DNA of 51,028 bases from positions 1 to 51,028 of the forward strand of contig CAKKPE010000084.1 of NCBI GenBank assembly GCA_919901565.1, written 5' to 3'. Within the stretch, counting starts at the first letter, position 1, and each line of letters starts with the position of its first letter. The position numbers and the translations under genes were made by a program. Below the pieces are notes generated by a model. The model made no database searches, was not told the DNA's origin, and was given only the letters and a program-made list of their open reading frames with translations. This DNA comes from a bacterium. Lineage in GTDB: Bacteria > CG2-30-53-67. Below, piece after piece: positions 16,022-24,252 of the stretch.

Positions 16022-16771
16022 ATGGAAATGGGGAAGTTGAATGGTCCAAAGATTCTGTTTTCGATCTTTTTGATGGCCATGGCGGCTCTCTGGGTCTATC
16101 CCGGAATTTCTGAAGGGGCCTGCGGGGCTGCGGCTTCATCGTGCAAGAACTGCCATGAAATCAAGGGCGAGAAAAAGGTGAACACAAGCGGTGCATGGCA
16201 CACACAGCATGCCTTCGGCGACTTCTGCGTTTTCTGCCACTCCGGGAATACGGCCGCGGCCGCCAAGGCCGAGGCGCATAAGGGGATGGTCAAGCCGCTG
16301 GCCAACCTGGAACAGAGCTGTGCGGCCTGCCATCCGGACGATTTTGAAAAACGTTCGACCGGGTACGGGGCCGTGATCAAGCCCAAAGCCGGACCCGGAG
16401 CGGGAAGTTCAGGCCCGGACAAATCCCTGGCGGCAGGGCAAGGAACCGGGACTGAAGGGATTGCAGCGGACCAGGCCAAGGGCTCGGAGAAACAGGCCTA
16501 CGCCATTCCCCACCCGACCCCTGATCCCGCATCGGTTAGCAAAGAGGATTTGATTGATTACAATCTGCTGCTCACGGCCGGCCGGAAGGGTATGGGTCTG
16601 TCCATAACCCTGGGGGACTGGATCCTGATTACCCTGACCCTGGTTACGGCCATGGGGTTTCCCTTTCTTCACTGGCTGTTCCGGCCGGAGGGGCCGTCCC
16701 CCAGCCGTGACGGGCGTCTTCGCAAGCGGTTCTCCATGCACAAGGGCGCCATGGACAAGGGGATGGCCTGA
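16022..16771 (+). CDS. Triheme cytochrome c with C-terminal membrane helix
   Basis: A 249-residue protein starting MEMGKLNG after GGAGGGAAGCC. It has a signal-type helix (ILFSIFLMAMAALWVYPGI), three CxxCH motifs (CKNCH, CVFCH, CAACH) with distal His in AWHTQH and AHKGM, a Gly/Ala/Lys-rich linker of about 60 residues, then one membrane helix (WILITLTLVTAMGFPFLHWL) and a basic tail. It is first in the sigma-54-driven operon. The likely role is as electron partner of the reductase encoded downstream. No close named family recognised. Confidence 0.85.
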   Translation: MEMGKLNGPKILFSIFLMAMAALWVYPGISEGACGAAASSCKNCHEIKGEKKVNTSGAWHTQHAFGDFCVFCHSGNTAAAAKAEAHKGMVKPLANLEQSCAACHPDDFEKRSTGYGAVIKPKAGPGAGSSGPDKSLAAGQGTGTEGIAADQAKGSEKQAYAIPHPTPDPASVSKEDLIDYNLLLTAGRKGMGLSITLGDWILITLTLVTAMGFPFLHWLFRPEGPSPSRDGRLRKRFSMHKGAMDKGMA

Positions 16772-16814
16772 TCCGATGGGGATTGAGATCATTGCAGTAT
16801 AAGGAGGCAAGACT

Positions 16815-17345
16815 ATGGGCTGGATCTTAAAACAATTGAAAAAGGAAGCCTGGAACCCCTATGTGGCGGGCGCCATCTTCGGGGTGGTGGTCGGGCTAGC
16901 CCCTGTGCTTACTGGAAACCTGATGGGGTCTTCGGGAAGCTTTCTGAATCTGGCGGGGCTGATCGAGCAAGCCATCGCGCCGAAGCTTGCGGATAACATG
17001 TTCTTCAAATACATCTGGAAGCTTGGAGTCAACTGGCAGCTAATTCTCCTGGCCGGGGTCTTTGCCGGGGCCATGGTCTCGTCGCTGCTGTCGGGGACCT
17101 TCCGGTTCAGCCATGCCACGTCCCAGTGGCAGGAGATCTTCGGGCCGGCCAGGTGGAAGCGGTGGGCGCTGGCTTTTTGTGCGGGGATTATCGTGCAGTA
17201 CGGGGCGAGCATGGCCGGGGGATGCACCAGCGGTCTTGCAATCTCCGGGACCATGCTGCTGGCGCCGGCGGGACTGATCTTCACCGCCGGACTCTTCGGG
17301 TCGGGTATTCTGACCACGCTGATTCTCTACAGAGGGAGGTACTGA
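16815..17345 (+). CDS. YeeE/YedE-family sulfur permease, first half
   Basis: A 176-residue membrane protein of the YeeE/YedE (DUF395) family, members of which import thiosulfate or other sulfur species through a relay of conserved Cys residues (TsuA). The hallmark GGCTSGLAISG is present near residue 139, after four hydrophobic segments. Family proteins come as one ~350-residue chain or as two half-size subunits; this is the half-size form, paired with the next gene only two bases downstream. A GGAGG site precedes the start. It sits directly before the reductase genes, which points to uptake of the sulfur substrate. Confidence 0.88.
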   Translation: MGWILKQLKKEAWNPYVAGAIFGVVVGLAPVLTGNLMGSSGSFLNLAGLIEQAIAPKLADNMFFKYIWKLGVNWQLILLAGVFAGAMVSSLLSGTFRFSHATSQWQEIFGPARWKRWALAFCAGIIVQYGASMAGGCTSGLAISGTMLLAPAGLIFTAGLFGSGILTTLILYRGRY

Positions 17346-17347
17346 TT

Positions 17348-17881
17348 ATGAACGGATTGCTTTCGGCGGTGATCTTCGGTTTCTTGTTCGGGTTCCTCCT
17401 GAACAAGGCGCGGCTCACGCAGTACGACACGATCGTGAACCAGTTCCGGTTCAAGGATTTCACCGTGCTCAAGTATATGCTGACGACCCTGGTGGTGGCC
17501 ATGTCCATTGTCTACCTCATGCGGGACCTCGGCCTCTATGTGATTTCAAATGTCCCCAACACCTATGTAGTGGGGAACCTTTTGGGCGGTGCCATCTTCG
17601 GGGTCGGCATGGCCCTGGGGGGCTTTTGACCCGGGACCTGCGTCGCCGGCGGCGGCGCTGGACGGTTGGATTACCTGATTCCGGGCGTGATCGGCTTCAT
17701 CGTGGGGGGCGGGATCTATGCATCCACCTATCAGCAGATCTTCCCCAAGGTCTCCAAGATTGCGGATTTCGGCGCGGCGGTGATCCCGGATCTGTGGAAC
17801 GTGAATCCATGGAGCTTCATCCTCTTCTTCTCCACATTTACGTTCCTGCTTTTCTACTTTTTCCGGCTGAAGCACCTTTAG
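17348..17881 (+). CDS. YeeE/YedE-family sulfur permease, second half, with in-frame UGA (selenocysteine)
   Basis: A frame of 177 residues if the TGA at 17627-17629 is read as selenocysteine (residue 94). The upstream part (MNGLLSAVIFGFLFGFLLNK) and the downstream part (RLDYLIPGVIGFIVGGGIYA) are continuous family sequence in the same frame, with no other lesion. The TGA falls in GGF-U-PGTCVAGGGAGRLD, where relatives have a conserved Cys (G-x-CPGT). A GC-rich hairpin with a GGC triloop starts right after it. Ribosome site GGGAGG lies upstream and the TorD-like gene follows immediately. Taken as a stop codon, it would split the gene into two useless pieces. Cys-to-stop mutation or a sequencing error is the alternative. 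Confidence 0.8.
17637..17661 (+). promoter_or_regulatory. Candidate bacterial SECIS hairpin for the YeeE/YedE UGA
   Basis: Stem 17640-17647 pairs with 17651-17658 (eight pairs, one G-U) around triloop GGC (17648-17650); a U-U mismatch and two further C-G pairs (17637-17638 with 17660-17661) extend it. The loop begins 18 bases after the TGA and its first two bases are G, as expected for SelB-binding hairpins. Hand-drawn; not computed. Confidence 0.6.
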
Positions 17882-17891
17882 GAGGAGCGTG

Positions 17892-18605
17892 ATGAGTGAC
17901 CTGGATGCACGTATCGCAATCTACGAAATCCTTTCATCGGCTTTCTCGAGACCGGGGAGGGACCTGGCCATGGAGATCCTGTATGGAAGACTCGCCAGGC
18001 GGATCAATGGGATACTGAAGGAATGCTGTGAAAGCAGCGCAGGCTGCTGTCTTCCGACCGATCTTCTGGATCAGTTGAGGAGTCTGTCGCCGCCGGCGCC
18101 TGAAGAACGGGAGCGCCTGGAGTTTGTGGTGGACCTGGATGAAGAATACACGCGGCTCTTTATTAACGCCTTCCCCACTCTCCGGGTCCCGCCCTACGAG
18201 TCCTACTACCGGGAAAAGCGGATGATGGGCAGGGCCGCCATGGAATGCCTCTTTCTCTACCGCAGCGACGGACTCACGGTCCGAGACGAGGGTGAACTGC
18301 CGGACCATATCGTCTCACAGCTCGAGTACCTTGGTTTTCTCTGCCTGGCTGAAAGCGCGGCGCAGGCCGGAAGCCCTGATGCGGTGCCGGTGCTCCGGAG
18401 AAAACAGCGGGAATTCTATGAAAAACATATCATGACATGGGTCCCGGACTTTTGCTTTAGGGTTCAGTCTCACAGCAAGATTCATTTCTACCGGGTCATG
18501 GCCAGGCTGATGAAGAACTTCACGGCCATCGAGAACAGGAACCTGAACCCGGGAAAACTCGATCCGTTCCAGGAGGTGATGCACGATGAAATCGCTCAAG
18601 CGTGA
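17892..18605 (+). CDS. TorD/DmsD-family molybdoenzyme chaperone
   Basis: A 237-residue all-helical protein from ATG 17892 (GGAGGAG four bases upstream). Family features: EYTRLFINAFPTLRVPPYES (the Y-x-x-L-F and P-P-Y-E-S segment), LPDHIVSQLEYLGFL and HIMTWVPDF. Such chaperones bind the Tat signal of a molybdoprotein and hold it until the bis-MGD cofactor is inserted. Its 3' end overlaps the molybdoenzyme gene by 20 bases, fitting co-production with its client. Confidence 0.88.
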   Translation: MSDLDARIAIYEILSSAFSRPGRDLAMEILYGRLARRINGILKECCESSAGCCLPTDLLDQLRSLSPPAPEERERLEFVVDLDEEYTRLFINAFPTLRVPPYESYYREKRMMGRAAMECLFLYRSDGLTVRDEGELPDHIVSQLEYLGFLCLAESAAQAGSPDAVPVLRRKQREFYEKHIMTWVPDFCFRVQSHSKIHFYRVMARLMKNFTAIENRNLNPGKLDPFQEVMHDEIAQA

Positions 18606-20826
18606 TAATCAGAATCCATGGCAGGGCCTTTCCCGCCGCCGGTTTCTCGGGGTCAGCGCGGGGTCGATTGCGGCCGGAGTTGCGGTGTCCCGCCTGGCCG
18701 GGTTCCGGTCCCTGGCCATTGCGGCCAAGGAGACGGCCGATGAGGTGAGCGGCTACCTGCATGAGATCCCCACGGTCTGCGAAATGTGCGTCTGGCGCTG
18801 CGGCCTCAAGGCCAAGGTCCGGGACGGCGTAGTGGTCAAGCTCGAAGGGAACCCGGACCACCCCAACTCCCGGGGCAAACTCTGCCCCAAGGGGAATGCC
18901 GGTATCATGGCCCTTTATGACCCGGACCGTCTCAAGTCCCCGATGATGCGGGTGGGGGAACGGGGATCGGGCCGGTTCCGCAAGGCATCCTGGGACGAGG
19001 CCCTCGATTACATCGCCAGCGCCATGGAAAAGATCAAGGCCAGTTACGGCCCTCAGGCCATGGTCATGAGCTCCACCCACAACCTGGCCCAGCTCCAGTT
19101 TGAGAACCTGATGCAGGCGTACGGCACACCCAACTACGGGACCCAGAGGAGCCTCTGCTTCAATGCCATGGTCATGGGGTTCACCATGACCTACGGCACA
19201 TCGGACGTGGTTGGGGACTATGCGAATACGCGCTACATCATCTACAACGGAAGAAATCTTCTGGACGGGATTGCCAACTCGGAAACCCAGGACCTGATTG
19301 CGGCCATCCATAGCGGGGCCAAGGTCGTGGTGCTCGATCCCCGGTTCACAAAGACCGCGGCCAAGGCCTCGGCCTGGCTCCCGGTCCGGCCGGGCGGGGA
19401 CCTGGCGTTTTTCCTGGCGGTCAACAACGTCATTATCCGCGAAGAACTCTACGACAAGGAGTTTATCGATAAGAACACCGTGGGTTTCGAGGAACTGGTC
19501 CGGGAGACCGCGCCCTATACACCGGAATGGGCGGAGAAGAAGAGCGACATTCCGGCAGCCCAGATCTATAAAGTGGCGAGAGACTTTGCGGCTGCGGCCC
19601 CGCGGGCATTCGCCCATCCGAACTGGCGGACGTCCAATACCCTGAACTCCTTCCAGATCGAACGGTCCATCGCCATACTCAATGCGCTTGTTGGGAACTG
19701 GAACCAGCCCGGAGGCCTTCATCCCGCAGGCGGCGGAGACGGCGGAGGAATTGAACTCGGCTCCATTCCGCAGCCGCCCTATCCCCGGGTGGCCTCGCTC
19801 CGGCTCGACGGGGTCCCGTTGAAGTATCCCCTGGTCCCGCTGAAGCTGGGTGTGTTTCAGGAGATGCGGGACGCGATCCTGTGGGGCAAGCCCTACCAGG
19901 CCAAGGGATGGCTCATCTTCCGCCAGAATCCGCTGATGTCGCTTTCGGACCGTGCCAGGACCCTGGAGGCCTTCAAAAAACTCGACCTGATCGCGGTGAT
20001 CGACATCCTGCCCAATGATACGGCCTACTATGCGGACGTGATTCTGCCGGAGTCCACCTACCTGGAGCGTTACGATCCATTGAGTGTTGCCGGCAACAAG
20101 GTTTTCCTGAGGCAGCCCGTGATTCCGCCCATGTATGACACCAAGTCCGCCCTGGAGATCTTCAAACTCCTCGGAGAACGGCTCGGGCTTCACGAGTTCT
20201 TCAATTACAAGGATGAAGAGGCCTATCTCAATGCCCAGCTCAAACCATTGAATATCACCCTGGAGGAGATGAAAAAGACAGGGTTCTACGAAGTCACGTC
20301 CGGGCCGGAGGAGAAACCAGGGCACCCGTCCGAGGTCGCGCTCCAGACGGCAAGCGGAAAGATCGAAATCGCTTCGGAGACACTCTCCCAGGTGGGTTAC
20401 GATGCCGTGCCAAAATGGAAGGAGATCGCCGGGCCGGGCGACGGGAAGTTCTATCTCCTGACCGGCAAAGTGGCCCAGATGACGCAGTCGTCCACCCAGA
20501 ACAACCAGTGGCTCAGCAAGCACGTCCCGGAAAATCTTCTCTGGATCCACCCTTCTGCAGCGGGTGTCCGGGGGATCCAGGATGGGGACCTGGTCTACGT
20601 GGAGAGCAAAATCGGCCGCATCGCCATCAAGGCCAAGGTCACCGAGGGGATCCGTCCGGACTGCGTCTGGACCATCTTCGGTTACGGCCATCGTTCCAAG
20701 GGTCTTCGCACCACCTATGCCAAGGGGGCGCTCTCTTCGGAGATCCATGAGAGCCTGACCGACCCGGTCAGCGGTTCCCAGGCGCTTTCCCAAACCATGG
20801 TGTCGGTATACAAGGTACCGGCTTAG
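18586..20826 (+). CDS. PsrA/PhsA-like molybdopterin oxidoreductase, catalytic subunit
   Basis: A 746-residue Tat-exported enzyme (signal RRRFLGVSAGS). It carries an N-terminal [4Fe-4S] motif, C65-x2-C68-x3-C72 with C100, then the bis-MGD domains. The probable Mo ligand is C191 in QRSLCFNAM, as in polysulfide and thiosulfate reductases (Cys, not Ser or Sec). Size and tail (MTQSSTQNNQWLSK, then WIHPSAAG) match the PsrA/PhsA/SreA group. Neighbours are PsrB- and PsrC-like genes, a TorD-like chaperone and sulfur permeases, so a sulfur substrate (polysulfide, thiosulfate or tetrathionate) is likely; arsenate or others cannot be excluded. It starts after GGAGGTG. Confidence 0.9.
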   Translation: MKSLKRDNQNPWQGLSRRRFLGVSAGSIAAGVAVSRLAGFRSLAIAAKETADEVSGYLHEIPTVCEMCVWRCGLKAKVRDGVVVKLEGNPDHPNSRGKLCPKGNAGIMALYDPDRLKSPMMRVGERGSGRFRKASWDEALDYIASAMEKIKASYGPQAMVMSSTHNLAQLQFENLMQAYGTPNYGTQRSLCFNAMVMGFTMTYGTSDVVGDYANTRYIIYNGRNLLDGIANSETQDLIAAIHSGAKVVVLDPRFTKTAAKASAWLPVRPGGDLAFFLAVNNVIIREELYDKEFIDKNTVGFEELVRETAPYTPEWAEKKSDIPAAQIYKVARDFAAAAPRAFAHPNWRTSNTLNSFQIERSIAILNALVGNWNQPGGLHPAGGGDGGGIELGSIPQPPYPRVASLRLDGVPLKYPLVPLKLGVFQEMRDAILWGKPYQAKGWLIFRQNPLMSLSDRARTLEAFKKLDLIAVIDILPNDTAYYADVILPESTYLERYDPLSVAGNKVFLRQPVIPPMYDTKSALEIFKLLGERLGLHEFFNYKDEEAYLNAQLKPLNITLEEMKKTGFYEVTSGPEEKPGHPSEVALQTASGKIEIASETLSQVGYDAVPKWKEIAGPGDGKFYLLTGKVAQMTQSSTQNNQWLSKHVPENLLWIHPSAAGVRGIQDGDLVYVESKIGRIAIKAKVTEGIRPDCVWTIFGYGHRSKGLRTTYAKGALSSEIHESLTDPVSGSQALSQTMVSVYKVPA

Positions 20827-20847
20827 CGGAGGAGAGGGAGTCGAATC

Positions 20848-21405
20848 ATGAGCACGAAGAACAAAAAACGGTACGCCTTCGTCATCGAGATATCCAAGTG
20901 CATAGACTGCAAGGCCTGCATGGTCGGCTGCATGGCGGAGAACAATGTCCCGGTGGCACATTCCCGGAACTGGGTGCATCAGAAAGGCCCCAATGGGGTT
21001 TACCCGGACTTGGGGATGAGCTTTGAGCCGGGGAACTGCATGCACTGCGATAACCCGCCGTGCGAACGTGTCTGCCCAACGCGGGCTACGTACAAGCGGG
21101 AGGACGGGATCGTCCTTGTGGACAAGGACCGGTGCATCGGGTGCAAATACTGCATGATGGCCTGCCCGTACAATGCGCGCTACTTCGATGAGGAAAAAGG
21201 CGTGGTGGACAAGTGCACGTTCTGTGTCCACAGGATAGAAGCCGGCCTGGACACCTCCTGTGTTCACACCTGCATGACCGGCGCCAGGACCTTCGGTGAT
21301 ATCAATGATCCCAACAGCGATGTCTCCAAGCTCCTGGCCATGAACGAGCACCATGTGAAACTTTCGTCCGCAGGTTCAGGGCCTGCGATCTTTTATATCT
21401 ACTGA
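20848..21405 (+). CDS. PsrB-like 4Fe-4S electron-transfer subunit
   Basis: A 185-residue ferredoxin-like subunit with four Cys quartets: CIDCKACMVGC, CMHCDNPPCERVCP, CIGCKYCMMACP and CTFCVHR...CVHTC. It has no signal peptide, as expected for a subunit carried out of the cell by its Tat-tagged catalytic partner. It moves electrons between the NrfD-family quinone subunit and the molybdoenzyme. GGAGAGGGAG precedes the ATG; it lies 21 bases after the catalytic gene. Confidence 0.92.
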   Translation: MSTKNKKRYAFVIEISKCIDCKACMVGCMAENNVPVAHSRNWVHQKGPNGVYPDLGMSFEPGNCMHCDNPPCERVCPTRATYKREDGIVLVDKDRCIGCKYCMMACPYNARYFDEEKGVVDKCTFCVHRIEAGLDTSCVHTCMTGARTFGDINDPNSDVSKLLAMNEHHVKLSSAGSGPAIFYIY

Positions 21406-21461
21406 TCATCTGATCTTGCGCCGGCAGGCTTCGCGGCCGGCGCCTATGGGAGGTGACAAAG

Positions 21462-22391
21462 ATGGAAAACCATGTGATCGAATGGGGCCAGCTGGTTGTC
21501 TTTTACCTGTTCCTGGCCGGGATGAGCGCCGGTACGTTTGTAACGTCGGTCTTTGCCGCGTACGCCGACCCCGAGCGCTACAAGAATATCGTCCGGATGG
21601 GGTCGTTTATCTCTCCGATCCCCGTATCGGTGGGGTGTGCCATCCTGCTTCTGGACCTTGGGAGGCCGTTCCATTTCTACAATCTCTACCGGACGGTCCA
21701 GTGGACGTCCCCCATGTCCATCGGGTCGTGGCTCCTGGCTATCTTTATCGTGATCAGCAGTATCCGGGCTTACACCTTCTTCCCGGAGCAGTGGAAGATT
21801 GTGAAGCTCCCCTTTGAGGCCCGGATCCGGGGCGCAACCGGGCTGGTCGGGCTTCCCATCGCCCTGGGCGTAGGCATCTACACGGGCATCCTTCTCGGGG
21901 CCATTCCGGCGCGGCCTTTCTGGAACACGCCCCTTCTGGCCGAACTCTTTCTCTTCTCGGCGCTCTCCACAGGTGTTGCGACCCTGCTTTTAATCTGTTC
22001 GCTGAATCCCATGCGGTCCCCGGAGTCGACCAAGAGCCATGAACACAAGTTTTTGCTCTCCTTTGATATCGTCCTGATCACCATCGAGATTTTTATCATT
22101 ATTCCGATCATTCTCCACAGCCAGCTCTCGGCCTTGAGCATCCGGGAGTCGATCTTCGTGATCCTGGGAGGACCGTACACGGTGGTCTTCTGGGTCGGGA
22201 CCGTTCTCTGCGGCCTCCTGGTCCCGCTCGCAATCGAGCTTTTCGAGATGTCTCCCAATTTCATGAAAAAGGCCCAGACGCACTGGAACCCCGTGCTGGG
22301 GGTGACCAGCAGTGTTCTGATCATCATCGGAGGATTCCTCCTCCGGTACGTGGTCACTTATGGCGGCCAGCTTTCTGGGATGATCGAATAG
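21462..22391 (+). CDS. PsrC-like NrfD-family membrane subunit
   Basis: A 309-residue polytopic protein starting MENHVIEWGQLVVFYLF after GGGAGGTGACA (an earlier GTG at 21453 is less likely). About eight hydrophobic segments are present with the NrfD hallmarks LDLGRPFHFYN and SPMSIGSWLLAIF. The length equals that of PsrC (about 310), shorter than the HybB-like protein at 9394. It exchanges electrons between menaquinol and the PsrB-like subunit, completing a three-subunit reductase. Confidence 0.92.
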   Translation: MENHVIEWGQLVVFYLFLAGMSAGTFVTSVFAAYADPERYKNIVRMGSFISPIPVSVGCAILLLDLGRPFHFYNLYRTVQWTSPMSIGSWLLAIFIVISSIRAYTFFPEQWKIVKLPFEARIRGATGLVGLPIALGVGIYTGILLGAIPARPFWNTPLLAELFLFSALSTGVATLLLICSLNPMRSPESTKSHEHKFLLSFDIVLITIEIFIIIPIILHSQLSALSIRESIFVILGGPYTVVFWVGTVLCGLLVPLAIELFEMSPNFMKKAQTHWNPVLGVTSSVLIIIGGFLLRYVVTYGGQLSGMIE

Positions 22392-22421
22392 GTTTTTCCC
22401 CGGCCGGCCCGAGAGAGACCC

Positions 22422-23006
22422 ATGAACAGAGATTATCGCTGCCAGACAGACAGGATGTCCGGAGGGATCCCAGCTCCACGGGAGAGCCTGCAGCAAAACA
22501 TTGAAAGAATCACCCCTCAGAATTCCTTCAATCATGCTCTTCCCGTGGGGCGGGGAACCTGTTTTGACCGGAGGGGGTTCCTGAGATGGGGGACCCTCTC
22601 CGTATCTCTGCTCTCGGTGCTCGGCTTTGCCCGGATCATTCAGGCTTTTCTTTCCGCAGGACGGGAGGAGAGAGAGCCCACCCGGTTCATGGCGGGCCTC
22701 TGGGATGAGTTCCCCAGGGGATCTGTGGTCAGGAAGCGAAGTATCTTTGTGGTACACGATCAGAACGGGATCTACGCCCTGAAAGGGAGCTGTCCCCACC
22801 TGGGATGCGGTTTCCGCTGGATCCAGGAGAAGGAATACTTTGAATGCCCCTGTCATGGCAGCCGTTTTGAACGCTCAGGGCATCTTATTTCCGGCCCGGC
22901 CGGGAAACCCCTGCAGCACGTTCTCTTGACAAAGAACATGAAGAATGAAATAATTGCGGATGTTTTAAAGGCTGTTCCTGATGATTTCAGGCTCACTCAA
23001 GGATAA
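22422..23006 (+). CDS. Rieske 2Fe-2S protein
   Basis: A 194-residue protein with a long N-terminal extension, a Tat/anchor segment (DRRGFLRWGTLSVSLLSVLG) and a Rieske fold. Both ligand loops are visible: CPHLGC and CPCHGSRF. It lies 30 bases after the psrC-like gene and before a split cytochrome b, so it belongs to a bc1/b6f-like complex co-expressed with the sulfur reductase. The N-terminal 45 residues before the Tat motif are unusual and may mean that the true start is further downstream, although no better start is seen. Confidence 0.9.
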   Translation: MNRDYRCQTDRMSGGIPAPRESLQQNIERITPQNSFNHALPVGRGTCFDRRGFLRWGTLSVSLLSVLGFARIIQAFLSAGREEREPTRFMAGLWDEFPRGSVVRKRSIFVVHDQNGIYALKGSCPHLGCGFRWIQEKEYFECPCHGSRFERSGHLISGPAGKPLQHVLLTKNMKNEIIADVLKAVPDDFRLTQG

Positions 23007-23098
23007 GAAACCGGCGAGGCGGCCATCTCCGGGCTGGACTGCGACTCCCCGATCGGCTCCCTCCGGACGGCATATAAAGAGATCTGCCTGCATAATCC

Positions 23099-23767
23099 AT
23101 GGAGGTCAGCAATATTTTTCGATTCAGGAAAAAAGATCACAGCGGCATCGCCGCCTTCCTTCTTCATCTCCATCCTCCTCTGATTTCCAGAGAGCGTATT
23201 CGGCTCACCTTCACGTTCTGTATGGGAGGGCTTTCCTTTTATTTTTTTCTTGTTCTCCTGGTGACCGGCATTCTGCTGATGTTTTATTATCGTCCCGGAG
23301 ACGGCTCTCCATACCTTTCGGTCCGGGAGATATCCGAATTAGTACCGTACGGTAACCTGATCCGGAATCTTCACTACTGGGGGGGGCAGGGGATGGTTAT
23401 CCTGATCCTTTTCCATATGATCCGTGTGGTCCTCACCGGTTCCTACCAGGGGGCCAGGCAGTGGATCTGGGTTGTGGGGATGGTCATGCTGGCCCTGGCA
23501 GTCATCATGGATTTCAGCGGATACCTTCTCCGTTTCGACCGGGAGACCTTCTGGGCGGGGTTCGTGGCCCTGGGAGTCGTCAAGGAGATCCCCTATCTGG
23601 GCGAGGCGCTGCACCGGGTCCTGACCGGGACGTCCACCTACGGGCAGGGTTCCATACAGCGGATCTATCTCTGGCACTGCGTGGTGCTTCCCATCGCGGT
23701 TGTCTGCTTTATGATCTATCATTTCTGGAAGGTCAGCAAACTGGGTTGGGCGGGAAGGGCGCTGTGA
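23099..23767 (+). CDS. Cytochrome b (b6-type, N-terminal half) of a bc complex
   Basis: A 222-residue four-helix cytochrome b, the length of cytochrome b6 (PetB). Diheme ligands are present: His in NLHYWGGQGMVILILFHMIR (two His 14 apart in helix B) and in LWHCVVLPIAVVCFMIYHFW (helix D). The conserved GYLL after helix C is present. The interval 23007-23098 has no gene. The ribosome site is weak. It works with the Rieske protein and the small subunit IV-like protein that follow the b6f split layout. Confidence 0.9.
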   Translation: MEVSNIFRFRKKDHSGIAAFLLHLHPPLISRERIRLTFTFCMGGLSFYFFLVLLVTGILLMFYYRPGDGSPYLSVREISELVPYGNLIRNLHYWGGQGMVILILFHMIRVVLTGSYQGARQWIWVVGMVMLALAVIMDFSGYLLRFDRETFWAGFVALGVVKEIPYLGEALHRVLTGTSTYGQGSIQRIYLWHCVVLPIAVVCFMIYHFWKVSKLGWAGRAL

Positions 23768-23795
23768 CCCCATTAGACGTAAACGTCTAACGGGG
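23768..23795. repeat. Perfect palindrome between cytochrome b and subunit IV
   Basis: CCCC-A-TTAGACGT-AA-ACGTCTAA-C-GGGG: eight- and four-base paired arms separated only by one mismatch and an AA centre. It begins at the cytochrome b stop codon. It lacks a T run, so it is more likely a palindromic repeat, processing site or operator than a terminator. Confidence 0.55.
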
Positions 23796-23840
23796 CAAGC
23801 GGAAGACAGACGCCTGTAATTAGGAAATAGGAAGAAGGAA

Positions 23841-24248
23841 ATGGAACAAAAGAAAGAACAGGAAGCACCGCAATACTTCTCCAGGGACATCCTGGTCAGG
23901 ATGGAAGTTCTATCCATGCTAACTGCTTCGGTGGTCCTGATGCTCCTCGCCCTGTTCATGCCCGCGCCCCTTGGTGAGATGGCCGACCCCATGAACACGC
24001 CGCCCCATGTCAGCGCCCCATGGATTTTCGCCTGGGTGCAGGAACTCCTCCGTCATCTCCCGCCTCTTGCGGCCGGAGTGCTGATCCCCTCAAGTCTATT
24101 CCTGCTTCTCCTGGCGCTGCCGTTCTTCCATGGCGGGGAGGCCGGGGAGGAGCCGGCGCCCCTCAAGCCAAGGCTTCTGACGGTTGCATTTTTTTTACTG
24201 GTTCTGTTCTTTATCGCTCTTATGACATTTTTGAATCTTTCCAGGTGA
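23841..24248 (+). CDS. Subunit IV-like protein of the bc complex
   Basis: A 135-residue protein with three hydrophobic helices. The central segment ADPMNTPPHVSAPWIFAWVQ followed by LLRHLPPLAAGVLIP corresponds to the conserved loop and helix of cytochrome b C-terminal halves and subunit IV (where relatives have TPPHI-x-PEW and a GG motif). The position right after the b6-type gene supports this. The PEWY quinol-site motif is altered to APWIF, so quinol chemistry may differ from that of canonical complexes. Confidence 0.7.
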   Translation: MEQKKEQEAPQYFSRDILVRMEVLSMLTASVVLMLLALFMPAPLGEMADPMNTPPHVSAPWIFAWVQELLRHLPPLAAGVLIPSSLFLLLLALPFFHGGEAGEEPAPLKPRLLTVAFFLLVLFFIALMTFLNLSR

Positions 24249-24252
24249 GTCC

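Noticed and set aside
18520-21354. A 944-codon open frame on the minus strand across the molybdoenzyme and PsrB-like genes
   Set aside because: It lies wholly antisense to genes with clear catalytic and cluster motifs. Its composition (His, Gly, Arg, Pro, Asp rich) is what GC-rich codons give on the opposite strand.
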